The translations under genes were made by a program, and so were the position numbers. A DNA stretch of 64,000 nt from Symsagittifera roscoffensis (taxonomy: Eukaryota > Xenacoelomorpha > Acoela > Convolutidae), in assembly GCF_963678635.1 (NCBI RefSeq), contig NC_087066.1:30447301-30511300 (forward strand), written 5' to 3'. The notes beneath the pieces were generated by a model. It was not told where the DNA came from, did not search any database, and saw nothing but the letters and a program-made list of their open reading frames with translations. Every line of letters starts with the position of its first letter. The stretch's first letter is position 1. Positions 45,705 through 57,261 of this stretch are shown in pieces.

Positions 45705-46970
45705 GGTGTGGTCAATCAGTTTCGCAATAAGCTAGTAAGGTTTAAATGTCAATTCTGTTTTCTTTTTTTGTTGGCCGGCGAACTTTACTTGGATTTCATT
45801 GTTTGGTTCCTTTTTTTAACGATTTTCAATCGACTTGGTAATCATTGGTTTTAGATTCTTACCAATCGTGCTTCAGGGCTTTAATCAGCCTTGTTGATAA
45901 TATTTCTGTGCTTTTGTGGCCTCTAAGCCCGTTCAAACTCAGGCGTCATCCCCAGCTCACCTGGATGATGGGCGTGGAAAACTTCGACGCGGTCATCTCA
46001 CCAGACCGGCGACATAGCGACTTTTTGTCCACTCACTTAATTCCGCTTTTCCTATGATATTCCCTCCAGTCTTGATAATAGTAATGGCGCAATTTTTTGC
46101 ATCTGTTTTTCTCTTCCACCAAAAAACCGTCGTGCAGTTCCCTCAATATTCTGTCTTTTTCGTAAGAGCGACAATCAATTTCCTATTGAAGAAGCGCGAC
46201 AGTTTGATTCCAATCTATCTGTTGATGTAACCTTCTCTGGGGTATCGGATATCTGATGGTTTCAGCAAAACATCCCAGTCTCGATTGTGATGACTTTTTG
46301 ATCCCTTTTTGTCGCCTTTTCCTATTCCACCTTGAAATTATTCGGTGGAAGATCTGTCTGAATTTAAAATGGCGTAGAAACTCCTCATGCGTCCAAGTCT
46401 AAATCTTCCAGTTCCCTTTTCATCATTCCTTCTCTTAGAGCACTGAGCTCTTGATAAGAGAACTCATTTTAACGCTATCTACTGTCCGTTTATTAGCCGT
46501 AGGAAACATTATTCAGGTTGAGGGCATTTTATGCAGTTGCGAATCGTACTGCGAACTATCCCCACTGTATATAGCGTTTGATTCTGTTCTTGGTTCACTA
46601 TTATTTGATTGACTAATCATGACGTAGAATACTCAGAACATTCTGGTACCTTCTTTTGAACATGATTCCTTTGTTTTTTGCGTATATTGTTTATCAATTC
46701 AATTTGTGCCACTACGAATTCCTCATCTTATTTAGATGACTAGGGCGCTTTTTGTTAGTGGTTGCGTGTTAAAAATCGTACTTTGGATCCAGCTGTTTGT
46801 TCCATTTCGAAATCAAATGGAGGTAAACGATCTATTCATCTGGTTAAACTGTTGAATTAGAATACAAAAATTCTTTTAGAACAGTTTATTTGATAATACT
46901 ATGATCCGTAATTACGGCTCTAGGATTCGTAACTCCGGAACATTTTTTTGCTGTTTGAATATGTCCTAAT
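45705..46970 (-). pseudogene. Old Ty3-like retrotransposon relic, right part
   Basis: This continues the relic split at 38391. Minus-strand pieces around 46090-46160 read LRELHDGFLVEEKNRCKKLR then HYYYQDWREYH. This resembles the H2C2 region of Ty3 integrases, with its (L)RxxYYWP block. Nearer the insertion, piecewise reading leads into the PKNAITLLRQYQKLHG block on the other side. Stops and frameshifts are frequent. Beyond 46300 I see no certain domain. It is older than the element inserted in it. Confidence 0.5.
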
Positions 46971-46975
46971 ATTCC

Positions 46976-47150
46976 AACAAGACTGCTCGTATCAGGGCGA
47001 AGCCCTGAATGTTCCGACTGCTTTTTAAGGTTTATGGAGCAGCAGTAATAACATAAAAAAATTAAATGAAATAAAATAAAATGAAAATTTTTTTTTCTTA
47101 AATTTAAAATTTTTTATGAAAATCATCCCCCCACACGCCATATAAAGTAC
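46976..47150 (-). mobile_element. HINE-like element, 3' part only
   Basis: It has the full 3' end (AACAAGACTGCTCGTATCAG, hairpin, AATGTTCCGACTGC) and body as far as CACGCCATATAAAGTAC, where the next copy starts directly. It is the truncated member at the left edge of a tandem array. Confidence 0.7.
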
Positions 47151-47694
47151 AACAAGACTGCTCGTATCAGGACGAAGCCCTGAATGTTCCGACTGCCTTT
47201 TAAGGTTTATGGAGCAGCAGTAATAACATAAAAAAATTAAATTAAATAAAATAAAATGAAAATTTTTTTTCTAAAATTTGAATTTTTTTAATGAAAATCA
47301 TCCCCCCACACGCCATATAAAGTACAAAAAGAGAGATTTCGTTCCTTATAACAAATCAATTATGGCAAATAAGCTTCGTTCAACTAATTTGGAACGATTT
47401 ATAAGACGGATTAAATCTCCGCTTACGAGTTGATAGCGCGAATTATATCGCGCGTTAATTGTCCCAAATTGGTCAAAATGGCCAAAATGACAATCTTTAA
47501 ACCCTCATAACTTTACGAAAAATGATCACAGGTGAAATATCTTTTCAAATTTAAGCTCAGGACAACAATACCTTTTGAATGATATTAAAAAATTCCGTCA
47601 AAAATGGCTAGTTAAAAAGTCGAAATTTGTCTGAAGAAAAAAAAAACCCACCCCGAGCACAAATATTCCGTTACTTTCGTATCGAAAGTCGGAA
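47151..47694 (-). mobile_element. HINE-like element, subfamily A, full unit of an array
   Basis: Full length from AACAAGACTGCTCGTATCAG (hairpin has one mismatch: CAGGAC-GAA-GCCCTG) to CGTATCGAAAGTCGG, followed by A-rich sequence rather than the usual end. It is joined to the copy at 46976. Confidence 0.75.
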
Positions 47695-48061
47695 AAAAAA
47701 GAGAGATTTCATTCCTTGTAACAAATCAATTATGGCAAATAAGCTTCGTTCAACCAAATTGAAACGATTTTTAAGGCGGATTAAATCTCCGCTTACGCGT
47801 TAATAGCGCGCATTATATCGCGCGTTAATTGTCCCAAATTGGTCAAAATGGCCAAAATTGCAATCTTTAAACCCTCATAACTTCATGAAAAATGATCAGA
47901 GGTGAAATATTTTTTCAAATTTAAGCTCAGGACAACAATATCTTTTGGATGATATAAAAAATTCCGTCAAAAATGGCTAGTTAAAAAGTCGAAATTTGTC
48001 TGAAGAAAAAAAAACCCACCCCGAGCACAAATATTCCGTTACTTTCGTATCGAAAGTCGGA
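47695..48061 (-). mobile_element. HINE array, 5'-part unit
   Basis: It starts AAAGAGAGATTTCATTCCTT and ends GTATCGAAAGTCGG. The 3' hairpin end is absent. It is a unit of about 366 bp almost identical to the next. Confidence 0.7.
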
Positions 48062-48431
48062 AAAAAAGAGATATTTCATTCCTTGTAACAAATCAATTAT
48101 GGCAAATAAGCTTCGTTCAACCAAATTGAAACGATTTTTAAGGCGGATTAAATCTCCGCTTACGCGTTAATAGCGCGCATTATATCGCGCGTTAATTGTC
48201 CCAAATTGGTCAAAATGGCCAAAATTGCAATCTTTAAACCCTCATAACTTCATGAAAAATGATCAGAGGTGAAATATCTTTTCAAATTTAAGCTCAGGAC
48301 AACAATATCTTTTGGATGATATAAAAAATTCCGTCAAAAATGGCTAGTTAAAAAGTCGAAATTTGTCTGAAGAAAAAAAAAACCCACCCCGAGCACAAAT
48401 ATTTCGTTACTTTCGTATCGAAAGTCGGAAC
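48062..48431 (-). mobile_element. HINE array, terminal 5'-part unit
   Basis: A second truncated unit of the same extent as 47695-48061, ending at the complete GTCGGAAC terminus. The two share private changes (AAATTGAAACGATTTTTAAG, ACTTCATGAAAAATGATCAG), which shows local duplication. Confidence 0.7.
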
Positions 48432-49080
48432 AATTACCATACACCTCTGAGTAATTTTAATTCATTCATAGAGTACTTTTGTTCACACGTAGTCGAGTAA
48501 CAAAATAATCTTCCAATGCACAGCCAAGCTAGTCGTGTGACGCATTGCACACAATTCGAGCGACCTTTTTTTGGTTAAAATGGTGTTGCGATACAACTTG
48601 TCTCGCTTTAGTTTTTCAATGTTTAACTGTTTTAATTGTTGATTCCGTCCATTGTCCTTGTGTTTTAGAGTAAAAAAAAAACGAAATAATGTTGAGTTTT
48701 GCGCTATACTTTGTAGCAGTTATACTAAGTTAATAAAAATTTTTGATTTGGTTCAAGCTATCGTGTCAATCTTAATATTTAGTGCCTTCGACTTTTCACT
48801 TTTTAATATTAGGTTTCAAACTATGATGTGATTTTGGACAACTGATGAGATGTCAAAATGGCCTCAAAAATTTTGTCAAAAACATCCAAGAAACAAAATT
48901 TAAAAAGTTATTGTTTCGAAATAAATAATATGCAAGGACAATGACTAGATTAATTGGAGCAAAATCGAAACGACAATTTTTTGCAGCAAAACTTTTGTCG
49001 GGTAACTCTAACATCAGCAATATTTGACTAGTTTTTACGGCTAGAAATCATTAAACACAGCCTCTATTTTGTTCATTTAT
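48432..49080. other. No feature recognised
   Basis: AT-rich spacer after the HINE array. Confidence 0.3.
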
Positions 49081-49522
49081 TGTTTCGAAGAAGATGACTG
49101 ATTATTTGTGCTCGGGGTGGTTGTTTTCTCCATTTAAACTTTCGATTTTTTTAACTAGCAAAAATTGACAGTTTTTCTGAATAACTTTTAAAAAGGTATT
49201 GTTGTTCTGATCTCAAAATAAAAAACAAAATTTTTCACCTGCCGTGAATAATTTTCGTAAAGCTATTGGGGCTTAAAGATCGCTATTTTGGCCATTTTGG
49301 GACAATTAATGCGCGATATATTTTGCGCTGTTAATGCTTAAGCTGAAATTTAATCAGTCCTTAAAATCGTTCCAAATTAGTTGAAGCATCAATTTTACTT
49401 TAATACGGGCGTGTTAGAAGGATGATTTTCAAAAAACTCAAAAACAAGGATTTTTTTTAATCATCAATTATTAGAAAATTAATCTGCTCTTTAGACCTTA
49501 AGAAAGCATTTGGAACTTTCAA
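49081..49522 (+). mobile_element. HINE-like element, diverged
   Basis: ATTATTTGTGCTCGGGGTGG, TGGGACAATTAATGCGCGAT and AATCGTTCCAAATTAG follow the A order. The 5' palindrome is lost and the 3' hairpin is not recognisable. Confidence 0.5.
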
Positions 49523-49822
49523 AGTAGGTTTTACGGTATTATCTAAAAAATTTCAGTCTTGGAAAATCTTCTAGTCCGACAGCAATTGAATACTCGCAAA
49601 AACAAACTTTGAGTTGTCTCTCCAATTACATTATCAGTTTTAGCTTCAAATTGAAAACAAGCTACAGTAAAACGGGCTCTCGTATTGTCAATCTGAACTG
49701 TGTGGGGTGCTCAAATATCAAAAAAACTAATTTCGATATTTTGACTTGAATTCAACAAAATTATGCAGCTGTAAACTGATTTGAAAATAATGCCTCTTTG
49801 CAGCAAGGTATTGATTTTTATT

Positions 49823-49892
49823 GTTCCGACTTTCGATACAAAAGTAACGGAATATTTGTGCTCGGGGTGGGTTTTTTTTTTCTTCAGACAAA
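49823..49892 (+). mobile_element. HINE-like element, 5' end, cut by the assembly gap
   Basis: It begins GTTCCGACTTTCGATACAAA and reaches TTCTTCAGACAAA, where the unknown bases start. The sequence right of the gap has no HINE 3' end, so the rest lies in the gap. Confidence 0.65.
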
Positions 49893-50092
49893 NNNNNNNN
49901 NNNNNNNNNNNNNNNNNNNNNNNNNNNNNNNNNNNNNNNNNNNNNNNNNNNNNNNNNNNNNNNNNNNNNNNNNNNNNNNNNNNNNNNNNNNNNNNNNNNN
50001 NNNNNNNNNNNNNNNNNNNNNNNNNNNNNNNNNNNNNNNNNNNNNNNNNNNNNNNNNNNNNNNNNNNNNNNNNNNNNNNNNNNNNNNNNNNN
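49893..50092. other. Assembly gap (200 N)
   Basis: Exactly 200 unknown bases, a placeholder length, inside a HINE copy. Frames running through it are meaningless. Confidence 0.95.
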
Positions 50093-51621
50093 ATAACTAC
50101 TCACTTTCTTTGAAAAACGGAACAATAATCTATCATGAAAAAATCCATGATTCACATTTTTCAAATAGAAAAAATTTTTGTCTGTAAAAGATTTTCTCAT
50201 AGAGCCGTTTTACAATAAATTATTAATTAACAACTTTTTGTCAAACTTATAAGGTCGGCTAGAAGAAAAAATTTTGAGCTCGTCTATAACATAAATAACG
50301 TCATGTTGAAAAATTGATTGACTTTGGGTGCTTTTTTGAAGTTTTGGTCAAAAATTTGGTTTGTCGGCTTTAAATATTGGCGTATGATTCAAAAAAGACG
50401 TTTTAGCAATATTTCATTGTTGATCTTAAAATGGTACCAAGAGAGTTTTTTTGGGTGGTGAGGTTCTCAATTTCATGAGATGGTCTCACATTCCTAAGCC
50501 AGACCCCAAATTTATGCTTTTTTAATTATTCTCATTTTTAAGAATCAGTCATTGATCTCTTCAAAAAATGTGAGCGAGAAAACTCAGTCTGAATCAGAGT
50601 GGAATTAGTCATCCTAATTAGCTCATTTGAGCGGGACTTTGAAGAATTGGGAAGCCATAGTTTTGTTATAAAATATTCAGTCGAAGTACTTTTTCCAGGT
50701 CATTAGTCAAATTTGCTATTTTGGGTAGCATATGTGTTTATAACTGAATGTGGGCGTCCCATTTTAGTTAATTTGGGGAATAATAAAACAATAATGATGT
50801 ATCTCATTTCTGGTCCAAATCTCGCATTCAGTTTTTCTTTTCGTACCAACAGTCTAAATTTACCTTTTTCCCGCTTACATAACAGTCAAGTTGTTATTTT
50901 TATAGTAAAGAAAATATATAGGTATTTAAGGCCCAAAAATTAATATTCAAAAACGCTTTTGGGAGCGCCAATGGGTTCATATTGATTTTATTTTTGGAAT
51001 TTCGGTATCTTATTTCATTTCAAAGAAGTATTTTTGTGCCATGTCAGTTTATTTACTTATACTTATTAGAAAAACACCCAAATTCTCTTTCTTTTTCAAT
51101 GTGAAAAAAGAAGGCATGATTAATTAGTCTCATCGGAGTTCAAAAACAAACTATTTTTCTTTCTCTACGGGTGACTTTTCCTCTTAAACTCTCCTGATAC
51201 CTCCAATAAACTTCACCATCAAAAGCTTCAACATTCTACTGTATGTTATTCAAGTGAAGTACTGCAGTAATTTTTATCCCCTTTTGCAGTCGATTTGTTT
51301 CCTGTATATGTTTTTGATGTGACCAACCAGAAGACAGGAGTATCGAAAAATTGCAAAAAAATAATAAGCATTTTAAAAAATCGTTAAGCATCAGTGACAT
51401 CCATCAAAAACACAAAGCGAAATGGAACGAGAAAAAGCCATAATTCACGTTTTCACCTAAATTTGTATTCACTTTGACTTAATTTACAGCCCATGGCGTC
51501 TTGTTGATTCTGTTATTTAGCCGCCTAAAAGCAGACTCGACACAAGCGCCATACTCGCCAAATTTATATTTCTAAACGTCACACCTGATTCGGGTATTCA
51601 TAAAAGGCAGTCAACTCTAAA
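50093..51621. other. Upstream region of the GPCR gene
   Basis: AT-rich DNA without a recognised gene or repeat boundary. A CATAAAAGG at 51600-51608 resembles a TATA element but is very close to the start codon, so a transcription start cannot be placed. A 76-codon frame at 50713-50943 is not convincing. Confidence 0.3.
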
Positions 51622-52046
51622 ATGGTCAACGAAACTGTTAATTTGACCAGCTTGTCAAACTTGGTCGATGATGACTTCGTGTTTGCTTTCGATATTATCC
51701 GAGTTATTTTTGCGTTTTGTGGGTTGTCGTCAAACTTTATACTTTTTGTTTTGTTTTTTAAATTTCCCTTAATGAATACACACGCCAATTTATTTTTGTT
51801 CAATCTCGCTGTTACTGATACGTGCTCGTTAATTTATGACGTGTTCATAATCAGTTCACGACTTCTCGACGACACGATTGCCGAGAGCATCCCGTGTGCT
51901 CTAGAGAGTGTCGGGATGGTGCTTCCGACTATCAACATCACGTGTGTTTGTGCTATTGCGGCCGAGAGGTGTTTGTTCATTTGTGTCCCGCTGAAATATC
52001 ACGACTTCATGTTCAAGTGGAAAAACTTTTCAATTATCGTCTCCTG
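51622..52046 (+). CDS. Rhodopsin-family GPCR, first coding exon (N-terminus to TM4)
   Basis: This is a seven-transmembrane G-protein-coupled receptor at the cell surface. The exon starts at ATG (MVNETVNLTSLSNLV), with two N-glycosylation sequons (N3ET, N7LT) in a short extracellular N-terminus. Class A landmarks are at normal spacing: N38 (1.50) in TM1, LAVTD with D66 (2.50) in TM2, C92 before TM3, ERC with R116 (3.50) followed by LFICVPLKY, and W142 (4.50). N38 to D66 is 28 residues and R116 to W142 is 26, as in rhodopsin. Donor GTAAGA is at 52047, splitting the W142 codon in phase 2. ERC replaces the common DRY, and C92 is one residue closer to R3.50 than usual. The ligand is not deducible. 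Confidence 0.85.
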
Positions 52047-52904
52047 GTAAGAACCAACCTACGTTCATAAGTAATCCTTTGAATCACTCGCTAGATACTC
52101 GATAAGTCACATTATTCAACAATCTCGACCAAAATGTGTATATTTTGACCGATTAAATTCAGGCGTGTTTCGACTTTTTCGACCGAAGTTGTGCTCGCTT
52201 AACTCAACTCAAATCAGATATGTTTTCACAATTTCGACCCAATTCGATTAAGTGGTGACTTTTTCGATTGAAAATCAAAACATAAAGCTAGCAATTCGAA
52301 CCGAATACATAAGCGTTGTAAAATACGTCAAAAATTTAACTAACGAGTAGAAAAAAATTTGTTTTCTGAAAAACTCATTATCCTCAAATTTTAAGTCTTA
52401 AATAAAACTCCTAGAGTGGGTTTGATCAAAACGATTCTGGGATGCTGCCTTCTAATTCGAATAATGATACATTTTTTACACTAGTCAAAGATTGTAATGT
52501 CAACAAGCTTGCAGGAAAAAGTCAAAACTTAGATTAATGGTCTACAAGTTTTTCTTGTTCGAAATTTGTGATTTACTGTAAGTTTTCGAGGTGTTTTTCT
52601 AATGTAAAAGGATAAAAGCATATTTTGAGGTTAACTGAGACACAATATTTATCTATCCTCAATGAAAGTATGAGATATCGCGGTCGAACACATGTCATTG
52701 ATTTCTAGGTTTGTTGTTCAGTTAACTGAAACTTTGTCTTAGGCTAGTACTGTCTTTGGATGTGTTTTAGTTTCTTTATAAGTCTATCTAGGCAAAATGT
52801 GGTACCATTAGATTGATTGACATACGATTATCAGATTAGGCTGAGTGATATCGTTTTAAGGGTCTTCCCGTTTTTATTTGGTCAACAATTAATAGTTTTA
52901 GTAA

Positions 52905-53405
52905 AAGCTCGGGGTGGTTTTTTTCCTCCAGATGAATTATTAATTAGCCTTTTTTGATGGTCTGTTTTTATATCATCCGGAAATTATTGATGTCTTGAAC
53001 TAAAATATCAACAGATGTTCGATTTGTGAATAGTTTTCGTGAAACTATGAGAGTTTAAAAGGTTGTCAGTTTGGTCAATTTGGGACAATTAACGCGCGAT
53101 ATAATTCGTGCTATTAACGCGGAAGCGGAGAATAAATCTGTCATAGAAATTGCTTCAAAATAAAGAAGAATCATGCTATTTTTTCAGCCTCTAACTTTTC
53201 TAAATGCAATATATATCATTTTGTACCCTTTCTAGCGTGTGGGAAGATGATTTTCAAAAAATTTAATTTTCTTTTTTCGTTTTTTAATTTATTAAATTTT
53301 TGAAGCTAAAAGTACTGCAACTAATAGTACTACAGCTAAGAATACTACAACCATAGAAGACAATTAGATAATTAAGGACTTAGCTCTGATACGAGTACTT
53401 TTGTT
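52905..53405 (+). mobile_element. HINE-like element, diverged, first of a pair
   Basis: GCTCGGGGTGGTTTTTTTCC, GGGACAATTAACGCGCGATA and the 3' end CTGATACGAGTACTTTTGTT are present. The 5' terminus is eroded. It abuts the next copy without spacer. Confidence 0.6.
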
Positions 53406-53961
53406 GTTCCGACTTTCGATATTTATGCTTGGGGTAGTTTTTTTATTTCAGTTAATTTTCAACTTTTTCTGCATTTTGACAAAATATTTTGCATCGATTT
53501 TCGAAGAAAAAGAAGAATATATAGGTTTGAGGGGTCTTTTGTTATTCAAACCGCTCATACAAAAAACTGACTGCGTATGGGTATCGCTCCAGCTATCTTC
53601 GGATTGCCAAGCGATATGCTTGCCGCTAGTTTAAATGCGGTTCATAGCGCTCGATTAATAGTTAATAATTTCAACACTCAACTTAACAAGCCGAATTATC
53701 CCGCACTCATTATTTTTTCAAAAGAGTAGACGCAAACTAAATAATCGTTTTAAGACCACTCAAATTTTAACTACTGCTATTGACGGACCAAAGTTTATGA
53801 TTCATCAAAATTTTAGTAAATAAAAATTATTGGAGACCAGCAAACATTAGTCTCCAGATTTTTTTGAATTATTCGTCAATTTTTTAAACGATCATTGATC
53901 CATAGATTTTAAAAGGTAGTCGGAACAATCAAGGTATTGTTCTCATGCGGGCAGTCTTGTT
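53406..53961 (+). mobile_element. HINE-like element, rearranged interior
   Basis: It starts GTTCCGACTTTCGATATTTA and ends GGTAGTCGGAACAATCAAGG, then GCGGGCAGTCTTGTT. The termini are conserved but most of the interior (53500-53880) matches neither subfamily. The 77-codon frame at its start is a by-product. Confidence 0.55.
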
Positions 53962-54409
53962 GTTTTTAGATTCTAGCAATCTTTTGTTGTTTTTGTTCAG
54001 AGCTTCGGCGATGTGTTGGCTTTGATGCTTTTCATCTGCTGATTCAGCTTAGATTGTTTATAATGAACCTAAACAAGTCTAATTGTAGGTCTAGTTTGAA
54101 ACAGTTTGTACAACTTCAAGAACAACCGGCTGTTCATGTTTATATTTGCGTAAGTTATAGAGCCAAACTTCAAACTTGAATTAATTAGGCATTTTAATCG
54201 TTCTTTTTTATCTGTTGATTGAAGATTGGTTCATTGGGTTTGCGGCTCTACCTAATTTTAGCCTAATCCAAGTAAAATGTTTAACTGAGTTGTGCGAAAT
54301 AAATTACTCTGTACTTTACAATTATTGAACTCAATTGACCTAAAATGTTATACTTAAATTATTTTTATACTTTGCTCTTAAGTTTTTGAATCTGACCACA
54401 AATAAACAA

Positions 54410-54520
54410 CATTTTTCAGGTGATACAAAAAAATTTGCCAAGGACTCTTAGTTAAAAGATCGAAATTTGACTGAATCACGCCAAGCATAAGTTTTCTGCA
54501 CTTTCTGCGGAAGTCGGAAC
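54410..54520 (-). repeat. Partial HINE (5' end only)
   Basis: TTTTTCAGGTGATACAAAAA, GTTAAAAGATCGAAATTTGA and GCGGAAGTCGGAAC correspond to the last 110 bases of a minus-oriented copy. Confidence 0.5.
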
Positions 54521-55071
54521 AGCAAGCTCAATATTTGTCATATCAGACCTTGTATTGTTATATTAAGTTTAAAAAATAAATATTGATTGATAAACATTCA
54601 AACTAAACCATCAAAATTTCAAATTGAGTTTTCTATAACCAAAAAAGTGAGAAAGAACTATAATGGATTGGAGAGAGGGTGATTATGTAAGGAAAAATTT
54701 ACTTCTTTATAGACTACCAATCTAGAAAAAAATTACACCAAGGAACTTCAAAACCTATTTTTATAAATTAACTCCGCTTTGTAAGAAACAAAGCATTGGA
54801 GAAATTGAAAAGCTACAACACAAAAACTTTGGATTGATCATTGACGGATGGAGTAAAAACAGTTGTAGAATGCAATAATTGGAAGATATTAAAATTCAAG
54901 AATTTTGAGTAGTTAGTACTAGAGAACGCAGAGAAAGCCTCTACATATATATCGTAATTGGTTGATAAACCTAATTAGGCCCAAAATAGCTACAGGTCGA
55001 TCGGTAAAAATACCTTTAAAAACAACGTACATTTATTTACCTATATTTATTACTCCAATTAAGTAATCGAC

Positions 55072-55669
55072 AATGCGTTCGATTTTGCTGGACACATGCG
55101 AGATTTGTTTTGACCGTCTCGACCAATTTCGGTCAAATTTAAGTTTCAATTAAAAAGAACTATGCAAAATAAACATTATATAACTTCTTCAGGTTTATGT
55201 TTCTTCGGATATATAGTTAGGGTATATAATTTCTTTGGGTGTATAGTTTTTGTGTTTATGTCTCAGGGTCATTTTTTTTATCATTATGAAAAAATTCTGA
55301 AGAAAAACTTGTTGTTGAACTCGTTTTTATTCTGTGATCAGCGTAAAAAAAGTTAGTTTAATAAAAAATAATCACAGAATAAAAACAACTTTTTTTACGC
55401 TGATCACAGAATAAAAACGAGTTCAACAACAAGTTTTTCTTCAGAATTTTTTCATAATGATAAAAAAAATGACCCTGAGACATAAACACAAAAACTATAC
55501 ACCCAAAGAAATTATGTACCCTAACTATATATCCGAAGAAACATAAACCTGAAGAAGTTATATCATGTTTATTTTGCATAGTTCTTTTTAATTGAAACTT
55601 AAATTTGACCGAAATTGGTCGAGACGGTCAAAACAAATCTCGCATGTGTCCAGCAAAATCGAACGCATT
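55072..55669. repeat. Near-perfect palindrome (about 280-bp arms, about 32-bp spacer)
   Basis: The left arm starts AATGCGTTCGATTTTGCTGG and runs to CAGCGTAAAAAAAGTT (about 55353). The right arm is its complement from AACTTTTTTTACGCTG (about 55387) to CCAGCAAAATCGAACGCATT. Only a few mismatches exist, for example GGTATATAATTTC against GAAATTATGTACC. Transcribed as intron RNA it would make a long hairpin. The small frames on opposite strands (55162-55356 and 55358-55579) encode the same peptide because of the symmetry and are not genes. Confidence 0.85.
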
Positions 55670-55677
55670 TTTTGGTC

Positions 55678-56205
55678 AAGAAAGTCGAAACATACCTTAT
55701 TGCGGTCGTGGCGTTTATAAAGTACGCAACCTTGTTCGAGCTGTTCGAAACTTATAGAATTTTGGTCGAGATCGTCGAAACATAGAGAGAGTACCTCGAC
55801 TCAGATTAGAGCAAAAGCATTCAATGAATTTGAACTTGAGTGACCTGAAATGAATGAATTTGAACCTGTACTCACTACTCAGACTTGAGATTTGATTTTT
55901 GAAACGAATTACTTGGACGCTTACCTCTTTTGATTCTATTTGATTCCCAGACTTTGGCTCAAGTATCAAAAGTCAAGTCTGAGTAGTGGTTACAGATTCA
56001 AGCCAGTTCATTTCAAGTCACGCAGGTTCAAATTAATTGAGTAGTTTTGCTCTTACCGGAGTCGGGTGTTCTCTCTATGTTTCACGGTCTCAACCAAAAT
56101 TCTATATGTTTCGACCAGCTCGAAACATTTTGCGTAATTTATCAACGTCACGACAGAAATAAGATATTTTGGCGGTCTCGGCCGAAAAAATTGTGCTCGA
56201 TTTTT
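55678..56205. repeat. Second, imperfect palindrome next to the first
   Basis: The left arm holds TTGTTCGAGCTGTTCGAAAC, ATAGAATTTTGGTCGAGAT, GAAACATAGAGAGAGTACC and CACTACTCAGACTTGAG. The right arm has the complements in reverse order: AAGTCTGAGTAGTGGTTACA, GTTCTCTCTATGTTTCAC, CAACCAAAATTCTATATG, CCAGCTCGAAACATTTTG. Arms are about 210-230 bp with about 80-85 per cent match by eye and a centre near 55945. It shares TCGAC/GGTCGA wording with the first palindrome, so both may be parts of one foldback family. Confidence 0.65.
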
Positions 56206-56376
56206 ATTAGCTTCCTCAGTTCAATTTGGAAAAGTTTTCTAGAGCGGTATAAAAAACATGCAGTTTCCACATATGCATGGCAGTTTACTATAGTGTGCAC
56301 AATTGGCTGGCCGCATTTAGACAAAGAGAGCGATCCCTCGCGGGACCAGAATTTTGTAATAGTCATCTGAATCAAA

Positions 56377-56766
56377 AACAAGACTGCTCGTATCAGCGCA
56401 AAGCCCTGAATGTTCTGACTGTCCATAAACTTGTCTAGAATAGTTTTTGGTTAAAGAAATATTGACTATTAATTAGCCTGCCTTAATTGAAATTAGAACA
56501 ACTTTGTGGCGCGGGATAAATCGCCACGGGTACATAATGCGCGTTAAACATTCAACATCAATGTATCACAGCGCTCTTATAATCACGTTAGTCTATTAGT
56601 GTGCATTTCACAGAACTCTTTAAGTCAAGATAGTCTTCTGGTGAGTGCAAACCCTCTTGAAGTACGAATCCATGGAGTGGTCCCCTGAGGGAAATATTTT
56701 TGAGAATTGGTCTGAATAAAAAAAACGCGAGATTACATTTTCCTTAATTTCTTAGATAATCGGAAC
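56377..56766 (-). mobile_element. HINE-like element, subfamily B, shortened
   Basis: AACAAGACTGCTCGTATCAG, AAGCCCTGAATGTTCTGACT, TGGCGCGGGATAAATCGCC and the end TTAGATAATCGGAAC. It shares the B interior (CGCGGGATAAAT, CACAGCGCTCTTATAATCAC in the place of the A type). Confidence 0.55.
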
Positions 56767-56839
56767 AAAAAACGAATGAGCAGGAGTTCTAGTGCCTTAG
56801 TGCCTCTATGTGCACCCGAAATTGGAGAAAAAGATAAAA

Positions 56840-57234
56840 GAGTTGCGCGTTGGTAAATTTTTTAAGTCAATTTTTGACTATTTAACAGAACTGCGAATGT
56901 TTTTTCTCAGATTATATGGAATCAAATTTAGGAATACTTTTAACACAATAAATCAAATTGATATAATTAACGCATAAAATAGTTCATCCTTTTCAAACGT
57001 AATCGGCAAATTGAATAGTTCCAATTTGAATTGAGGCAAACATTTTTCTCTTATTAAAACGAAATCCGACGCCAACTATATCACTTTGAACTCTATATAG
57101 CCTGTTGAGGGATAAATTTAAGAAATATATAAGTCAACTAAAGATTTGAAACAAAAGTTCGAATGCTTTTATCTAGGCTAAAGGGCAGTCAGAACTATCA
57201 GGGTTTCGCCCTCATAACTTTTACACTCTTTGTT
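56840..57234 (+). mobile_element. HINE-like element, old
   Basis: The 3' end is recognisable: AAAGGGCAGTCAGAACTATC, hairpin CAGGG-TTTCG-CCCTC, then TTTACACTCTTTGTT. The 5' part is not clear. Confidence 0.4.
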
Positions 57235-57261
57235 CTTGCATTATTTGATTTTATGAAGGCA

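Noticed and set aside
46976-48431. CRISPR-like array of repeats
   Set aside because: The units are several hundred bases long, are transposon copies, and lie in animal DNA. No short repeats with unique spacers.
49727-50200. Frames through the N block
   Set aside because: They exist only because unknown bases contain no stops.
55162-55579. Two small frames on opposite strands coding nearly the same peptide
   Set aside because: They are mirror images created by the palindrome.
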